From Seribacter sulfatis (lineage in GTDB: Bacteria > Verrucomicrobiota > Verrucomicrobiia > Opitutales > Seribacteraceae), in assembly GCF_964187635.1 (NCBI RefSeq), contig NZ_CAXLMO010000012.1, positions 1 to 56,554 on the forward strand: a DNA stretch of 56,554 nt, written 5' to 3'. Positions 17,942 through 26,754 of the stretch are shown piece after piece; positions within the stretch are counted from its first letter, which is position 1; every line of letters starts with the position of its first letter. The position numbers were made by a program, and so were the translations under genes. The notes under the pieces are model-generated. The model ran no database searches. It had not been told where the DNA came from and saw nothing but the letters and a program-made list of their open reading frames with translations.

Positions 17942-19272
17942 TTCGGATATTGTAGATGGAATTCGTATTTTTCTTTTACCTGAAAATAGGAAAAGACTGT
18001 TTGTATTAGACTTAACCTAGCTTTGGAAAGATCAAGTTTTGAGGAAAAATAGCTGACATATGTTATTTGATTAATATCAAATTCAAGTTGGCTTTTTTCA
18101 AACCGGTTGTTTGCAGTTGAAACAAGTTGCCTGGCAATATCAATTTGTTTTGCCAGGTTAAACATTTGTGCTTGGAGACTATTCATTTCCAACCGAAGTC
18201 TTTTAGTATTACTTTCAAGTTGGATTTCAAACTGGCGTTTTTTTGCTAATGCCAGTGATTTCATTCCCTTAGTGTAGGAAGAATCCCAAAGTGCCCAGTT
18301 AGCCTCAACACCTATAAGTAAGTTATTTCGTCTTACGGAATCTGCTTTGTTTGGCAGGTCAATCTGATCCTGATAGAATCCACCGACTAAGTTAACTTTT
18401 GGTTTGAGATTCGAATCTGCTATTTTAACATTTTCTTTTTCTATGCTTATTTGACTTTTAAGTTCTTCAAGATTTTCAGATGAAATAGAACCGACCAGTT
18501 GTGGAATTCTTTTCCCAAACTCATGTTTATTGTAGAAGCTTTCAAATTTCTCCGGGATATCAATTACTATTTCATTGTAGTAGCCTGTATCATGTTTGAA
18601 GTACGCTTTTTTGGATATTAAAAGACGATTAAATTCGGCAATTTTAATAGATTGTTCTAGCTTTTCTATTGTTGCTTGACTGACCATTAATTCGGTAGCG
18701 AAGCCTAATTCTTTTCTTTTGATTAAGTCTTCTTCATTCTGTTCGCTTAGGGAGAGTGCATCTTTAGCAAGTTTTAATTGAAAATTCAAAAGCACAAGTT
18801 CCATAAACTCTGATTTTATCTGCGAAATTAAATTAGATTTTATCGCGTTAGTTTTCTTAACACCATATTCGGCTGACAGTTCTGCGATTCGACTCTTTGC
18901 CTTCAATCCTCCCCAATGATAAACTGGTTTTTTAACATAAATTGAACCAACTGTTCGATAGCTTTGATCATAAGCTTGTCCCGGTCGATTTTCATGGATT
19001 GAATATCCACTTACATTCAAGTTAACTGATAAACCTTTTGCTGATTCAGCAACCATTTTATTTGAATTCGCTACCTTGCCCAGTTGTTTAGATTCACTAA
19101 TCAAGGGTGCATTGTCATCCAAACTCTGAAAAATTACTTTTAAAACAGGAAAGTAGGTTTCGATATCTTCCTCCGAGTGAAATAATTTTTTTCTATCTCC
19201 ATAGACTGCCAAGGAATAGGAAATCAACACAAGGAAGATAATAAAACGTGTTATACTAGTAAAAGAACTCAA
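17938..19272 (-). CDS. TolC-family outer-membrane channel protein
   Basis: A 444-residue protein with a signal peptide (about 1-25, ending near SLAVYGD) and long amphipathic alpha-helices typical of outer-membrane efflux proteins. The two halves resemble each other, as TolC halves do. The start is TTG at 19272, and the leader begins immediately after it. It is the first gene of the export set and starts 68 bases after the stop of the cytochrome c gene, so it may read through from the respiratory operon or have its own promoter in that gap. Confidence 0.85.
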   Translation of the reverse strand: MSSFTSITRFIIFLVLISYSLAVYGDRKKLFHSEEDIETYFPVLKVIFQSLDDNAPLISESKQLGKVANSNKMVAESAKGLSVNLNVSGYSIHENRPGQAYDQSYRTVGSIYVKKPVYHWGGLKAKSRIAELSAEYGVKKTNAIKSNLISQIKSEFMELVLLNFQLKLAKDALSLSEQNEEDLIKRKELGFATELMVSQATIEKLEQSIKIAEFNRLLISKKAYFKHDTGYYNEIVIDIPEKFESFYNKHEFGKRIPQLVGSISSENLEELKSQISIEKENVKIADSNLKPKVNLVGGFYQDQIDLPNKADSVRRNNLLIGVEANWALWDSSYTKGMKSLALAKKRQFEIQLESNTKRLRLEMNSLQAQMFNLAKQIDIARQLVSTANNRFEKSQLEFDINQITYVSYFSSKLDLSKARLSLIQTVFSYFQVKEKYEFHLQYPK

Positions 19273-19340
19273 TTTTGCAGGTTAAACCTAAAGTTACTAA
19301 TACTCAATCAGAATGAATTTGAATCTTATAAAATTTAGTT

Positions 19341-20015
19341 CTAATTTTTGGAGGAACTTGTCAGATAAATGGACTGAAGAGCTTCGCCAATCCATTGATC
19401 TTTTTGATCAACGGTGTCTGATCTGATCGTTGCTACTTCATCCGTTGTCATTTCCCCAAAGTCATTTCCCCAAGCCTGCCTAACATAAGTTACCACATTA
19501 GCAATTTCTCTGTCGTCAATAGGAACCGCTGCCATATTGACTGCAGCAGATGTGCCGTATTTTTCACCTTTAACAGTAATTTCTCCTTTTAATCCCTTTA
19601 AAATGATCTTAGTGATTAAAGCCGGATTTGCAGAAACCCATTCTGAATCTGCTAATGGAGGATATTGATTTGGAATACCAAGACCATTTGCTTGGTGACA
19701 AGAAGCACATCGAAGAGCAAAAATCTTTTTACCGGAGTCATATTTTCTTTCTAATCTCTGAGTTTCCTTTTCTTCATCCGATAATTCTACAATTTCTTGT
19801 GGAGGGTGAATTTGAAAACCATTTGTTGAATGTGCTAATTGTATCGAACAAACAAAGATCAAGCACCCAAACATAAATACGAAAATAAGGGGTGCGATAA
19901 GGAAACCCTGAGTGGGGGGATGTTTTTCACGATTAAGTTCCGAATGAACTTCAACCATATCATCATCATTCATTACATTACTATCTTCTAAGCTTTTTTT
20001 TGTCTTATTACTCAT
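19341..20015 (-). CDS. Membrane-anchored mono-heme cytochrome c
   Basis: A 224-residue protein with an N-terminal acidic/polar tail, one membrane helix at about 38-60, a short linker and one class I cytochrome c domain with CASCH (C103-H107). Its heme domain closely resembles the C-terminal domain of the CcoO-like protein just upstream (both have GLG.P..(Y/F)PPLADS(E/D)WV, a GLxGEIxVxG(E/D)KY segment and a final helix with Y(I/V)R..WGN). The two therefore look like products of a tandem duplication. It stands where a CcoP subunit would be expected. Its start overlaps the ccoO stop (ATGA). Confidence 0.88.
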   Translation of the reverse strand: MSNKTKKSLEDSNVMNDDDMVEVHSELNREKHPPTQGFLIAPLIFVFMFGCLIFVCSIQLAHSTNGFQIHPPQEIVELSDEEKETQRLERKYDSGKKIFALRCASCHQANGLGIPNQYPPLADSEWVSANPALITKIILKGLKGEITVKGEKYGTSAAVNMAAVPIDDREIANVVTYVRQAWGNDFGEMTTDEVATIRSDTVDQKDQWIGEALQSIYLTSSSKN

Positions 20016-21124
20016 TTATCGGAATTTAGTTCTGCAGCAGTCCACATTTGCATTTGTCCCCGATCTTTGACGAAGTCCCTTACATTAGCTACTTCCTCTG
20101 GGCTTACAGCAGATGCAGAATTACCCCAATCATTTCTAATGTATGTCAGTACATCAGCAATTTGCTGGTCTGTTAAAGAACCTGGTGGTACTCCCGGGGC
20201 TATCATAACACCATTGTATTTATCACCATTAACTTCAATTTCTCCCATTAAACCATGCATGCTAATTTTAATTATTCTTTCCTTATCACCGAGCACCCAG
20301 TCAGAATCTGCAAGTGGAGGGAATGCACCTGGTAGACCTAAACCAGTGGGTTGATGGCAGGATACACACCCTCCCCCGCCTGGACCGACTTTTGTGTAAA
20401 TTTCTTTTCCGGATGAAATTTGGTCCGCTAACCAGGTCGGTAATTGAGTTGAGGTCGTTGGGACTACAACAAGTTCCGATGCATCCGATTCCTCCTCCTC
20501 CACGAAACTCATCTCAGGCAATTCATAATCTTGACGAAGTTCTTGAAGGTAAGCTACAATACGATTTGCTTTAATTCGTGGTTTTACGAGTCTTGTTCTG
20601 TTATCTTCTGAGATAATTTGTATAGAGCCAGATACATTAGAGTCCTTAATGTCATAGAGAAATGGGCTCGGCGGACAAATTGATTTTTCGTTTAAAGATT
20701 GTGGTTCGAAAAGGTGTTGGTGCAACCATTCATCCGAATATTCTCTCATTCCTAGGTTCGCTAAATCAGGACCTACTCTAGTATTTCCTATGTTTACTTC
20801 ATTCTGCAAAATATAATCTCTCGCGACCGAAGGTCTTTTTCCCCATCCTCTTTCCACATCAAAACCAGCTTCAACTAATCGGACTTGTTGAGTATGGCAT
20901 GTGGCACAACCAAGAGATAGATATTCGACGGCACCTTGTTGAGCAACACCAGAAAACGCAACAGGATATAAATCAGAATCCTCTGGTATATTTCCATCCT
21001 CGTTTAAAACAGAAGAAGTCGGAGACAAATCTCCAAATTGCTTGCGAGCACCTACTACAAAGGCAAGCCAAGCAACTGCGAGTGTGGTGAAAATTCCAAA
21101 TGAAAATTTAAAAATATTATTCAT
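20012..21124 (-). CDS. ccoO: CcoO-like cytochrome c subunit fused to a second cytochrome c domain
   Basis: A 370-residue protein with an N-terminal membrane anchor (about 8-25). The CcoO domain has LYPVAFSGV, CATCH (C73-H77) followed by TQQVR, GPDLANLG and EWLHQHLFEPQSL. Next is a low-complexity linker with a Glu run (about 205-225), then a second cytochrome c domain with CVSCH (C253-H257). In canonical CcoO the heme's methionine ligand sits in an 'xMPxxP(W/F)L' motif. Here the segment reads SICPPSPFLYD, placing Cys150 at that position. It overlaps the CcoN-like gene by four bases. The fused domain probably replaces part of CcoP. Confidence 0.88.
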   Translation of the reverse strand: MNNIFKFSFGIFTTLAVAWLAFVVGARKQFGDLSPTSSVLNEDGNIPEDSDLYPVAFSGVAQQGAVEYLSLGCATCHTQQVRLVEAGFDVERGWGKRPSVARDYILQNEVNIGNTRVGPDLANLGMREYSDEWLHQHLFEPQSLNEKSICPPSPFLYDIKDSNVSGSIQIISEDNRTRLVKPRIKANRIVAYLQELRQDYELPEMSFVEEEESDASELVVVPTTSTQLPTWLADQISSGKEIYTKVGPGGGGCVSCHQPTGLGLPGAFPPLADSDWVLGDKERIIKISMHGLMGEIEVNGDKYNGVMIAPGVPPGSLTDQQIADVLTYIRNDWGNSASAVSPEEVANVRDFVKDRGQMQMWTAAELNSDK

Positions 21125-22533
21125 ACTGTAGAAGCCTTAGATACAAACTTTTTACTTCTTCCCGTATTTTCAAAAGGGTTAGGAACAAGAACCTTCCAAA
21201 TATTGATTACAAACACCAATTGTGAAAAGCCTAGTATGATAAATGAAATTTCGGTGATTAGAAAATAGGGTTGAATTGAAGCAATAACAGAGTTTGTCCA
21301 GTCAAGAGCAGGTTGTTGGGCCAAAACACCATGAGTTAAACCACCAATTAGATAAGCCAGTAACAGCATCATGACACCCAAGGCTGAAGTCCAAAAATGG
21401 AATGATTTTGCAGATTTGGTAATTTCTTTTCCTGTAATTTTGGGAAGCATGTGGTACACCGCACCAAAAACAATCATACTGAAAAATCCATAAACGCGTT
21501 GATTGAAATGAAACTCATTAATGATAGAAAATTGGGTCAATTTGGCTACTGAAGGAAGCGAAAAGATAACCCCAATGTAACTTGATATTGTATATGAGAG
21601 AGTACCGAAAATAACAAATCTAAGGGGTAAACTACTCCATACTTTATCTATATCTTTAAATGCAGTGGCATGAAAATTTGTTGAGGCAACTGCTATGGGG
21701 AAAATCATTGCAATGCTCATAACTGTACCAATAGCAGGTATCCACATTGGTACAGGTCCACCTTCTAAGTGATGCACGACAGACCAAGGGGCAAGAGTTG
21801 CTATACACCAAAACCCAAAAATTGCTAAATAATACTTATCGATTGGCTTACCAATAATCGAAGGAATTATGTAATAAGCTACACCGAGAGCAAAAGGCGT
21901 GAGCCAAAGCCAAATTAAATTTTGTCCAAACCACATTGAAAGAACACTCTGAACCGTTCCTGGTGAAGGATTAATTTCAAGACCATTCCAAGCGATTAAG
22001 AAAAGTGCAGGGAACCACAAGATGGCAGCAAGTATGAACCACTGGGGTGCAATCGTGTCTGGGTATTTACGAGAGCGGTGGAGCACAATAATCAAGCAAG
22101 TAATGATTGCGTATGAGATAAAAAGTAGTGGCCAAACCTCATTAGGCATTTCAAGCATTTCATGAGAATTCATGTGTCCATCCAAAATACCAAGGAGGCC
22201 AAATGTTATTCCGAGATTCCATAATACTCCTGATGTAATAAGCAATACTCGTCCTCTAACCTCAGCTTGGGATAATCTAGCAATAATCCATATGCTTATT
22301 GCAAAAATTGAATTTCCACCCCAACCATAAACAAAGGCATTTGCTTGAGCTATTTTCACTTTTCCGTAAGTGAAGTATTCGAAAGATGAAAGAAAAAAAG
22401 GATCTGTTAATTTAGCAGCGGCAATGTAAGCGAGGAGTGCGGCGGCAAGTAACCACAAACCGGCAGAGGCAATAAAGAAAGAAACCACCCATTTTGCGGA
22501 CTTGTCTATCACTTGTTCGTCAGTAAGTTTCAC
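21121..22533 (-). CDS. ccoN: CcoN-like heme-copper oxidase subunit I with missing metal ligands
   Basis: About 12 membrane helices, about 470 residues, alignable by eye with cbb3 subunit I along its length. Kept: the CuB pair H254-H255 (VVHHL), the heme b3 ligand H342 (EFHFN) and the YHMLPK block (H361). Changed relative to canonical CcoN: the low-spin heme ligands are Q63 (in AQANAF) and N344; the third CuB ligand is Q204 (WFGQN, canonical YGHN); the cross-linked tyrosine is A248. Oxygen reduction in the usual way is therefore doubtful. I chose GTG at 22533, just after the upstream stop. An in-frame ATG at 22662 would overlap the previous gene by over 120 bases. Confidence 0.82.
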   Translation of the reverse strand: MKLTDEQVIDKSAKWVVSFFIASAGLWLLAAALLAYIAAAKLTDPFFLSSFEYFTYGKVKIAQANAFVYGWGGNSIFAISIWIIARLSQAEVRGRVLLITSGVLWNLGITFGLLGILDGHMNSHEMLEMPNEVWPLLFISYAIITCLIIVLHRSRKYPDTIAPQWFILAAILWFPALFLIAWNGLEINPSPGTVQSVLSMWFGQNLIWLWLTPFALGVAYYIIPSIIGKPIDKYYLAIFGFWCIATLAPWSVVHHLEGGPVPMWIPAIGTVMSIAMIFPIAVASTNFHATAFKDIDKVWSSLPLRFVIFGTLSYTISSYIGVIFSLPSVAKLTQFSIINEFHFNQRVYGFFSMIVFGAVYHMLPKITGKEITKSAKSFHFWTSALGVMMLLLAYLIGGLTHGVLAQQPALDWTNSVIASIQPYFLITEISFIILGFSQLVFVINIWKVLVPNPFENTGRSKKFVSKASTV

Positions 22534-22540
22534 TTTTGGA

Positions 22541-22840
22541 TTATTGGTCTTTGTTTGGTTTGGGACGGTAAGATTCAGTAACTTTTTGCATTGCTGATTC
22601 GAGGCTAGAATTTTTTTCGTTATGGAAATTAATAATTTTTGATTCAAAAATATTAGAATCATTTTTGAACTCCATGATTTTTTTACTTCTTTGGTCCGAA
22701 ATCATACTTTGGGATTCAACATTATTTTCCTCATTAAAATACACTTGAAATAAAAAATAAGCTGATACCAAAATGATACCAATGATAAGTGAGAAAAACA
22801 CACTACATCCATCTGCACGCTGTAATTTAGGATCACTCAT
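22541..22840 (-). CDS. Small single-span membrane protein between actF and ccoN
   Basis: A 99-residue frame, not recognised as a known family. Residues about 13-34 form one hydrophobic helix (SVFFSLIIGIILVSAYFLF), preceded by a short polar N-terminus and followed by a charged, Asn/Ser/Lys-rich tail. It overlaps the actF stop by eight bases and ends seven bases before the chosen ccoN start, so its spacing fits the operon. The position suggests an assembly or accessory subunit for the respiratory complex, in the way CcoQ/CcoS-like peptides serve cbb3 oxidases. That is inference only. Confidence 0.6.
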   Translation of the reverse strand: MSDPKLQRADGCSVFFSLIIGIILVSAYFLFQVYFNEENNVESQSMISDQRSKKIMEFKNDSNIFESKIINFHNEKNSSLESAMQKVTESYRPKPNKDQ

Positions 22841-24110
22841 GATGGTTTAAAGAGTCTAAAATTCTTGGGTCTCTCACGGGAATTAACTCAGCAACGTTTG
22901 AATTGAAGCTTTGTCGTACGGCACGCACACATAAACATCCAACCCCTATTAGGGTGGAAATCCCCCAAAATAAATGGAATCCAAGTACAGGACGGGCTTC
23001 GTATCCGACATATGCACCAGGAACAATCTCACGCCCCGGAATAATGTTCCAGTACAGGTCAAGCAGATGAAAAGCTAATATCCAAAGTGCAATAAAAGCA
23101 ATTCGACCCCCGTTGATTTTATTCTTGTAGAAAAGTAAGTAGAGAAAAGGAAAGAAAAAGTGTCCAAAAATTAATCCCATGCTTACCCAAAACCAAGCTG
23201 AAGTTTCTCCTGTATTGGGGTTAATTTCTCTAATATTATACCAAAATGTTTCTTCTGGAATGTTCGCACTGTAGATCAAGAAATATTGAGAAAAGCTAAT
23301 ATATGCCCAAAAAACGGTAAATGCTAAGGAAAGACAGGCTAGATCATATTGATGGGCCTGTTTGTAAATACCGGTGAGGGTACCCTTTTTGAGAAGGAAA
23401 AGGCATCCCAAGATGGTGATTGCGAGTGCAGATCTCATTCCCGATGAAAAAAACCAAACTCCATACATTGTGGAGAACCATTGATATTCTAAACTCATGA
23501 ACATGTCAAAAGCACCAAAGGTGAGAGCCAATGCCGTAGCGGGAATACCTATCGCTGAGACTTTCATACCGAGATGTGACCATTTTGGGTCACCATCCTG
23601 GTCTTGTGTAAATGAAACTTTTCTCATCCAATGGCTAAGACCGCAAAAAACTGCGAAGTATAAAATGATCCGCAAACTAAAAAAATAAAGGTTCAAATAG
23701 CCCGCTTTCTTTTGATGGAGAACATCTGTTGCAACAGTTATACCATCAACTGTTGGACTATCTGGGTTGATCCAAGACCATAAAATGCCAGCGTTATCTC
23801 CCCCAAATAAAGCCACAAGTAATAGAGGAGCAAAGCAAAGACCTAACCACGGAAAAGCCGCAAGTCCATGCTCCAATTGTCTCCTTACCACTGGTGTCCA
23901 TCTCGAATTAAAAACTCTGAAAATCATGACTAACATTAACATCCCAATTGCAATGCTTAGCCAAAACGAGCAACCCCATAACCATCCAAGGAAGGGTGCT
24001 TTATCACCGCTTGAAAGTCCCAAGAATAATCCAACTAAACCAATTGCTAATCCAAGAACAGCACCGGCAAGTAATTTTAAATCAGTATCTTTTTTGGCAA
24101 CCTCACTCAT
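22833..24110 (-). CDS. actF: Alternative complex III membrane subunit ActF
   Basis: A 425-residue polytopic protein with about ten helices, rich in Trp and Phe. It is the second, more divergent large membrane subunit of alternative complex III, related in fold to ActC/NrfD but binding no cofactor of its own. Identification rests on its place after ActE in the standard A-B-C-D-E-F order and on family-like segments such as GAFDMFMSLEYQWFSTMYGV and FSQYFLIYSANIPEET. Its start overlaps the actE stop (ATGA). Confidence 0.92.
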   Translation of the reverse strand: MSEVAKKDTDLKLLAGAVLGLAIGLVGLFLGLSSGDKAPFLGWLWGCSFWLSIAIGMLMLVMIFRVFNSRWTPVVRRQLEHGLAAFPWLGLCFAPLLLVALFGGDNAGILWSWINPDSPTVDGITVATDVLHQKKAGYLNLYFFSLRIILYFAVFCGLSHWMRKVSFTQDQDGDPKWSHLGMKVSAIGIPATALALTFGAFDMFMSLEYQWFSTMYGVWFFSSGMRSALAITILGCLFLLKKGTLTGIYKQAHQYDLACLSLAFTVFWAYISFSQYFLIYSANIPEETFWYNIREINPNTGETSAWFWVSMGLIFGHFFFPFLYLLFYKNKINGGRIAFIALWILAFHLLDLYWNIIPGREIVPGAYVGYEARPVLGFHLFWGISTLIGVGCLCVRAVRQSFNSNVAELIPVRDPRILDSLNHHE

Positions 24111-24769
24111 GATTTCTTATCAATTCCATTGGTAGCATCGCTCACATAGCTTTGTAGTGCTCGTAAGTATAGTACAATTGCCCATCGCTCACGAGGAGTG
24201 AGTTTGTCTTTCAGTCCAAGCATTATTCCGGAAGCAGAACCCATTGCAATTGCATTGTAGATTTGTCCGTCCGACCATGGTGCTGCTGATTCTAAGTAAG
24301 ATCCGGATTGAGATGAATCTGACAGGTTACGCGGTGCTAACCCAAAATAAGAGGTGACTCCTTTTCCATCTCCATAATCGCCGTGGCAAACAGAACAGTG
24401 AATATCATATTTCTCTCTTCCCAAACGCATCAAATCGATATTAATACCTAATTCATTCGGTATTTTACTGAGCCATTTCCCATTTGAATCCTTACCAGTT
24501 TTGATCGAATCACTGAGAAACTTAGGTGTAGCAGAAAAAACATTGTTTTGAGTAATTAAGTTACCACGAATGGCAGTACCAATAACAGGTAAACGATCGG
24601 CCCGATTGTCCCCAAAAAAAGGATTTTTGGTTTGTGACTTGTATTTAGCTTGCCTGTCCATGTCAGGAAATACTTCGATTGGAGTATTTTCTGTCAAGTC
24701 GCCCCGGAATCCCATAATGGACACGATGCTTGCAGCAATGATGATAAATACTGGTATAAAATATCTCAT
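24107..24769 (-). CDS. actE: Alternative complex III mono-heme cytochrome c subunit ActE
   Basis: A 220-residue periplasm-facing cytochrome c with an N-terminal membrane/signal segment (about 3-20) and one heme site CSVCH (C125-H129) followed by GDYGDGKG. A later methionine in GIMLGLKDKL is the probable sixth ligand. In characterised complexes ActE is the likely electron exit towards the terminal oxidase. The N-terminal half contains FPDMDRQAKYKSQ, the ActE-type stretch that follows the anchor. It lies three bases after actD. Confidence 0.92.
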   Translation of the reverse strand: MRYFIPVFIIIAASIVSIMGFRGDLTENTPIEVFPDMDRQAKYKSQTKNPFFGDNRADRLPVIGTAIRGNLITQNNVFSATPKFLSDSIKTGKDSNGKWLSKIPNELGINIDLMRLGREKYDIHCSVCHGDYGDGKGVTSYFGLAPRNLSDSSQSGSYLESAAPWSDGQIYNAIAMGSASGIMLGLKDKLTPRERWAIVLYLRALQSYVSDATNGIDKKS

Positions 24770-24772
24770 TTT

Positions 24773-25324
24773 TTACTCAATTGATTCACGAATCATAGTG
24801 ATCGATTTACCACCCACAGTCTTCAAAAATTCAGGAGTTTCTTCATCATCAAATTTAGGGTCTTCAATTTCGATAACAATCATATATTTATCATCTCCAG
24901 TTCTTCCGAAAGATGGATGTTCAAAAATAGGATGATTGTGTTGTGGTAATCGATTTAAGAAAAACATTCCAAAAAGTGTACCAAATGCAGCAAACAAAAT
25001 AGTGAGTTCATAAAACACAGGGAATGGATAGATCATACTGAAGTATGGTTTACCACCAACAATCAGAGGATAATCGTAGTAATTCATGAACCACACAAGT
25101 AAAGTCCCGGTAAAAAAACCTGTAATTCCACCTGCAAGAGTAAAGCAGGGAACTTTTGAACGCCCCACACCCATTTGTGCATCTAAACCATGAACCGGAA
25201 TGGGGGTATAGCATTCCCAATTCTTGAAGCCTTCTTCACGTACTTTGCCGGCAGCATCGTATATGTCTTTTGCAGAATTAAAAGTAGCAGCAACGCCGTA
25301 TTTAATGTCCATTAGCTTACTCAT
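24773..25324 (-). CDS. actD: Alternative complex III subunit ActD (DUF3341)
   Basis: A 183-residue protein with two membrane helices (about 61-82 and 99-124) joined by a short loop, and a cytoplasmic N-terminal domain starting KYGVAATFNSAKDIYDAA. The conserved ECYTPIPVHGLD and GRSKVPCFTLAGG blocks mark the DUF3341/ActD family. It has no cofactor. It sits between ActC and ActE exactly as in other alternative complex III operons. Confidence 0.93.
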   Translation of the reverse strand: MSKLMDIKYGVAATFNSAKDIYDAAGKVREEGFKNWECYTPIPVHGLDAQMGVGRSKVPCFTLAGGITGFFTGTLLVWFMNYYDYPLIVGGKPYFSMIYPFPVFYELTILFAAFGTLFGMFFLNRLPQHNHPIFEHPSFGRTGDDKYMIVIEIEDPKFDDEETPEFLKTVGGKSITMIRESIE

Positions 25325-25332
25325 TTTAGATT

Positions 25333-26754
25333 CTAATGTTTCCCTCCATGAGGGTCTGCTGCGGGCATAACTGATTTAACTTCTGCCATTGGCATTAGTG
25401 GTAAAAATCTCAAAAATAGCAAAAACAGAATAGAAAAGAAACCGAATGTACCAAAGAAGGTAAAGATGTCGACAACAGTTGGAGAATAATACCCCCAACT
25501 AGATGGGAGAAAATCCCGAGAAAGAGTAGTATTTGCGATTACAAAACGCTCAAACCACATTCCCACATTAACAAAAATAGATATGATCCAGACAAGCGGA
25601 ATATTATTCTTGATTGATTTGAACCAAAATAATTGCGGACAGATTACATTACAGGATACCATTATCCAATAAGCCCACCAGTAATTCCCGAATGCACGAT
25701 TGATAAATGCAAACCCTTCGTATGAATTAGCACCATACCAAGCAATAAAGAATTCCATCGAGTAGGCATAGCCCACCATGCTTCCAGTCGCCAATATGAT
25801 CTTACACATATTATCAATATGCTTCTCGGTAATGAGGTCATGAAGTCGGAAAATTGCTCGTAATGGCAGTAATAGAGTAAGAACCATTCCAAATCCAGAA
25901 AATATAGCCCCTGCCACAAAATAAGGTGGGAAAATCGTAGTATGCCACCCGGGAAGATTTGCAACGGCGAAATCAAAAGAAACGATTGTATGGACGGAAA
26001 GTACTAAAGGGGTTGAAAGTCCAGCCAAAAGTAGATAGGCCATTTCAAAATTGCGCCAATGGTTGTTCGCATTTCGCCAACCCATAGCAAGTACACCGTA
26101 AAAATACTTCCGCCAAGTTTCTTTAGCACGATCTCTCAGAACCGCTAAGTCCGGTATCATGCCCATGTACCAAAACAATATGGAAACTGTAAAGTAAGTG
26201 GATACTGCGAAAACATCCCATTCTAAGGGACTTCGAAACTGTGGCCAAATAGCATTCGCGTTGGGAAGAGGGAATAACCACCACGCAAACCAAACACGCC
26301 CCACATGAAACAGTGGGAAAATACCGGCACACATTACTGCAAATACAGTCATTGCCTCTGATGCACGATTAATGGATGTTCTCCATTTTTGCTTAAGAAG
26401 GCATAATATAGCAGAAATCAGGGTGCCGGCATGTCCAATACCAATCCAAAATACAAAATTCACAATTGCCCAACCCCAATTAACAGGATTGCTATTTCCC
26501 CAAACACCTACGCCTGTTGAGACTAAATAAACGAGTCCCAATCCGGTGAAACTTGCAATGCCCATTGCAGTAATAAAACACCACCACCACCAGGTAGGTG
26601 TCTTCTGTTCGACAATTCCACAAATTTTCTCTGTTACCCAATGAAAATTTCTTTTATTGAGCACAAGTGGAACCTCTTCCCACTTTGCAGGGTTCACTTT
26701 TTTCATCAATTCGGGTGAAATTACATCCGCCTGATCTGTTACCTTAGAAGACAT
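25333..26754 (-). CDS. actC: Alternative complex III quinol-binding membrane subunit ActC (NrfD/PsrC-like)
   Basis: A 473-residue protein with about ten membrane helices, of the NrfD/PsrC fold, forming the quinol oxidation site next to the Fe-S domain of ActB. Typical blocks include WVTEKICGIVE, WWWWCFITAMGIASFTG, GWAIVNFVFWIGIGHAGTL and LFHVGRVWFAWWL. The start ATG overlaps the actB stop by one base (TAATG). The last residues are a His/Gly/Lys tail in the cytoplasm. Confidence 0.95.
   Translation of the reverse strand: MSSKVTDQADVISPELMKKVNPAKWEEVPLVLNKRNFHWVTEKICGIVEQKTPTWWWWCFITAMGIASFTGLGLVYLVSTGVGVWGNSNPVNWGWAIVNFVFWIGIGHAGTLISAILCLLKQKWRTSINRASEAMTVFAVMCAGIFPLFHVGRVWFAWWLFPLPNANAIWPQFRSPLEWDVFAVSTYFTVSILFWYMGMIPDLAVLRDRAKETWRKYFYGVLAMGWRNANNHWRNFEMAYLLLAGLSTPLVLSVHTIVSFDFAVANLPGWHTTIFPPYFVAGAIFSGFGMVLTLLLPLRAIFRLHDLITEKHIDNMCKIILATGSMVGYAYSMEFFIAWYGANSYEGFAFINRAFGNYWWAYWIMVSCNVICPQLFWFKSIKNNIPLVWIISIFVNVGMWFERFVIANTTLSRDFLPSSWGYYSPTVVDIFTFFGTFGFFSILFLLFLRFLPLMPMAEVKSVMPAADPHGGKH

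Noticed and set aside
20012..22662. A standard cbb3 cytochrome oxidase (ccoNO)
   Set aside because: The overall family is right, but key heme and copper ligands are substituted in CcoN-like and CcoO-like proteins and no ccoP/ccoQ genes follow, so calling it a functional cbb3 oxidase would overstate the evidence.
22534..22662. Extended N-terminus of the CcoN-like protein from the ATG at 22662
   Set aside because: The extra 43 residues look unlike any CcoN N-terminus and would overlap the small membrane protein by more than 120 bases. A GGAG-like match upstream is part of that gene's coding sequence.
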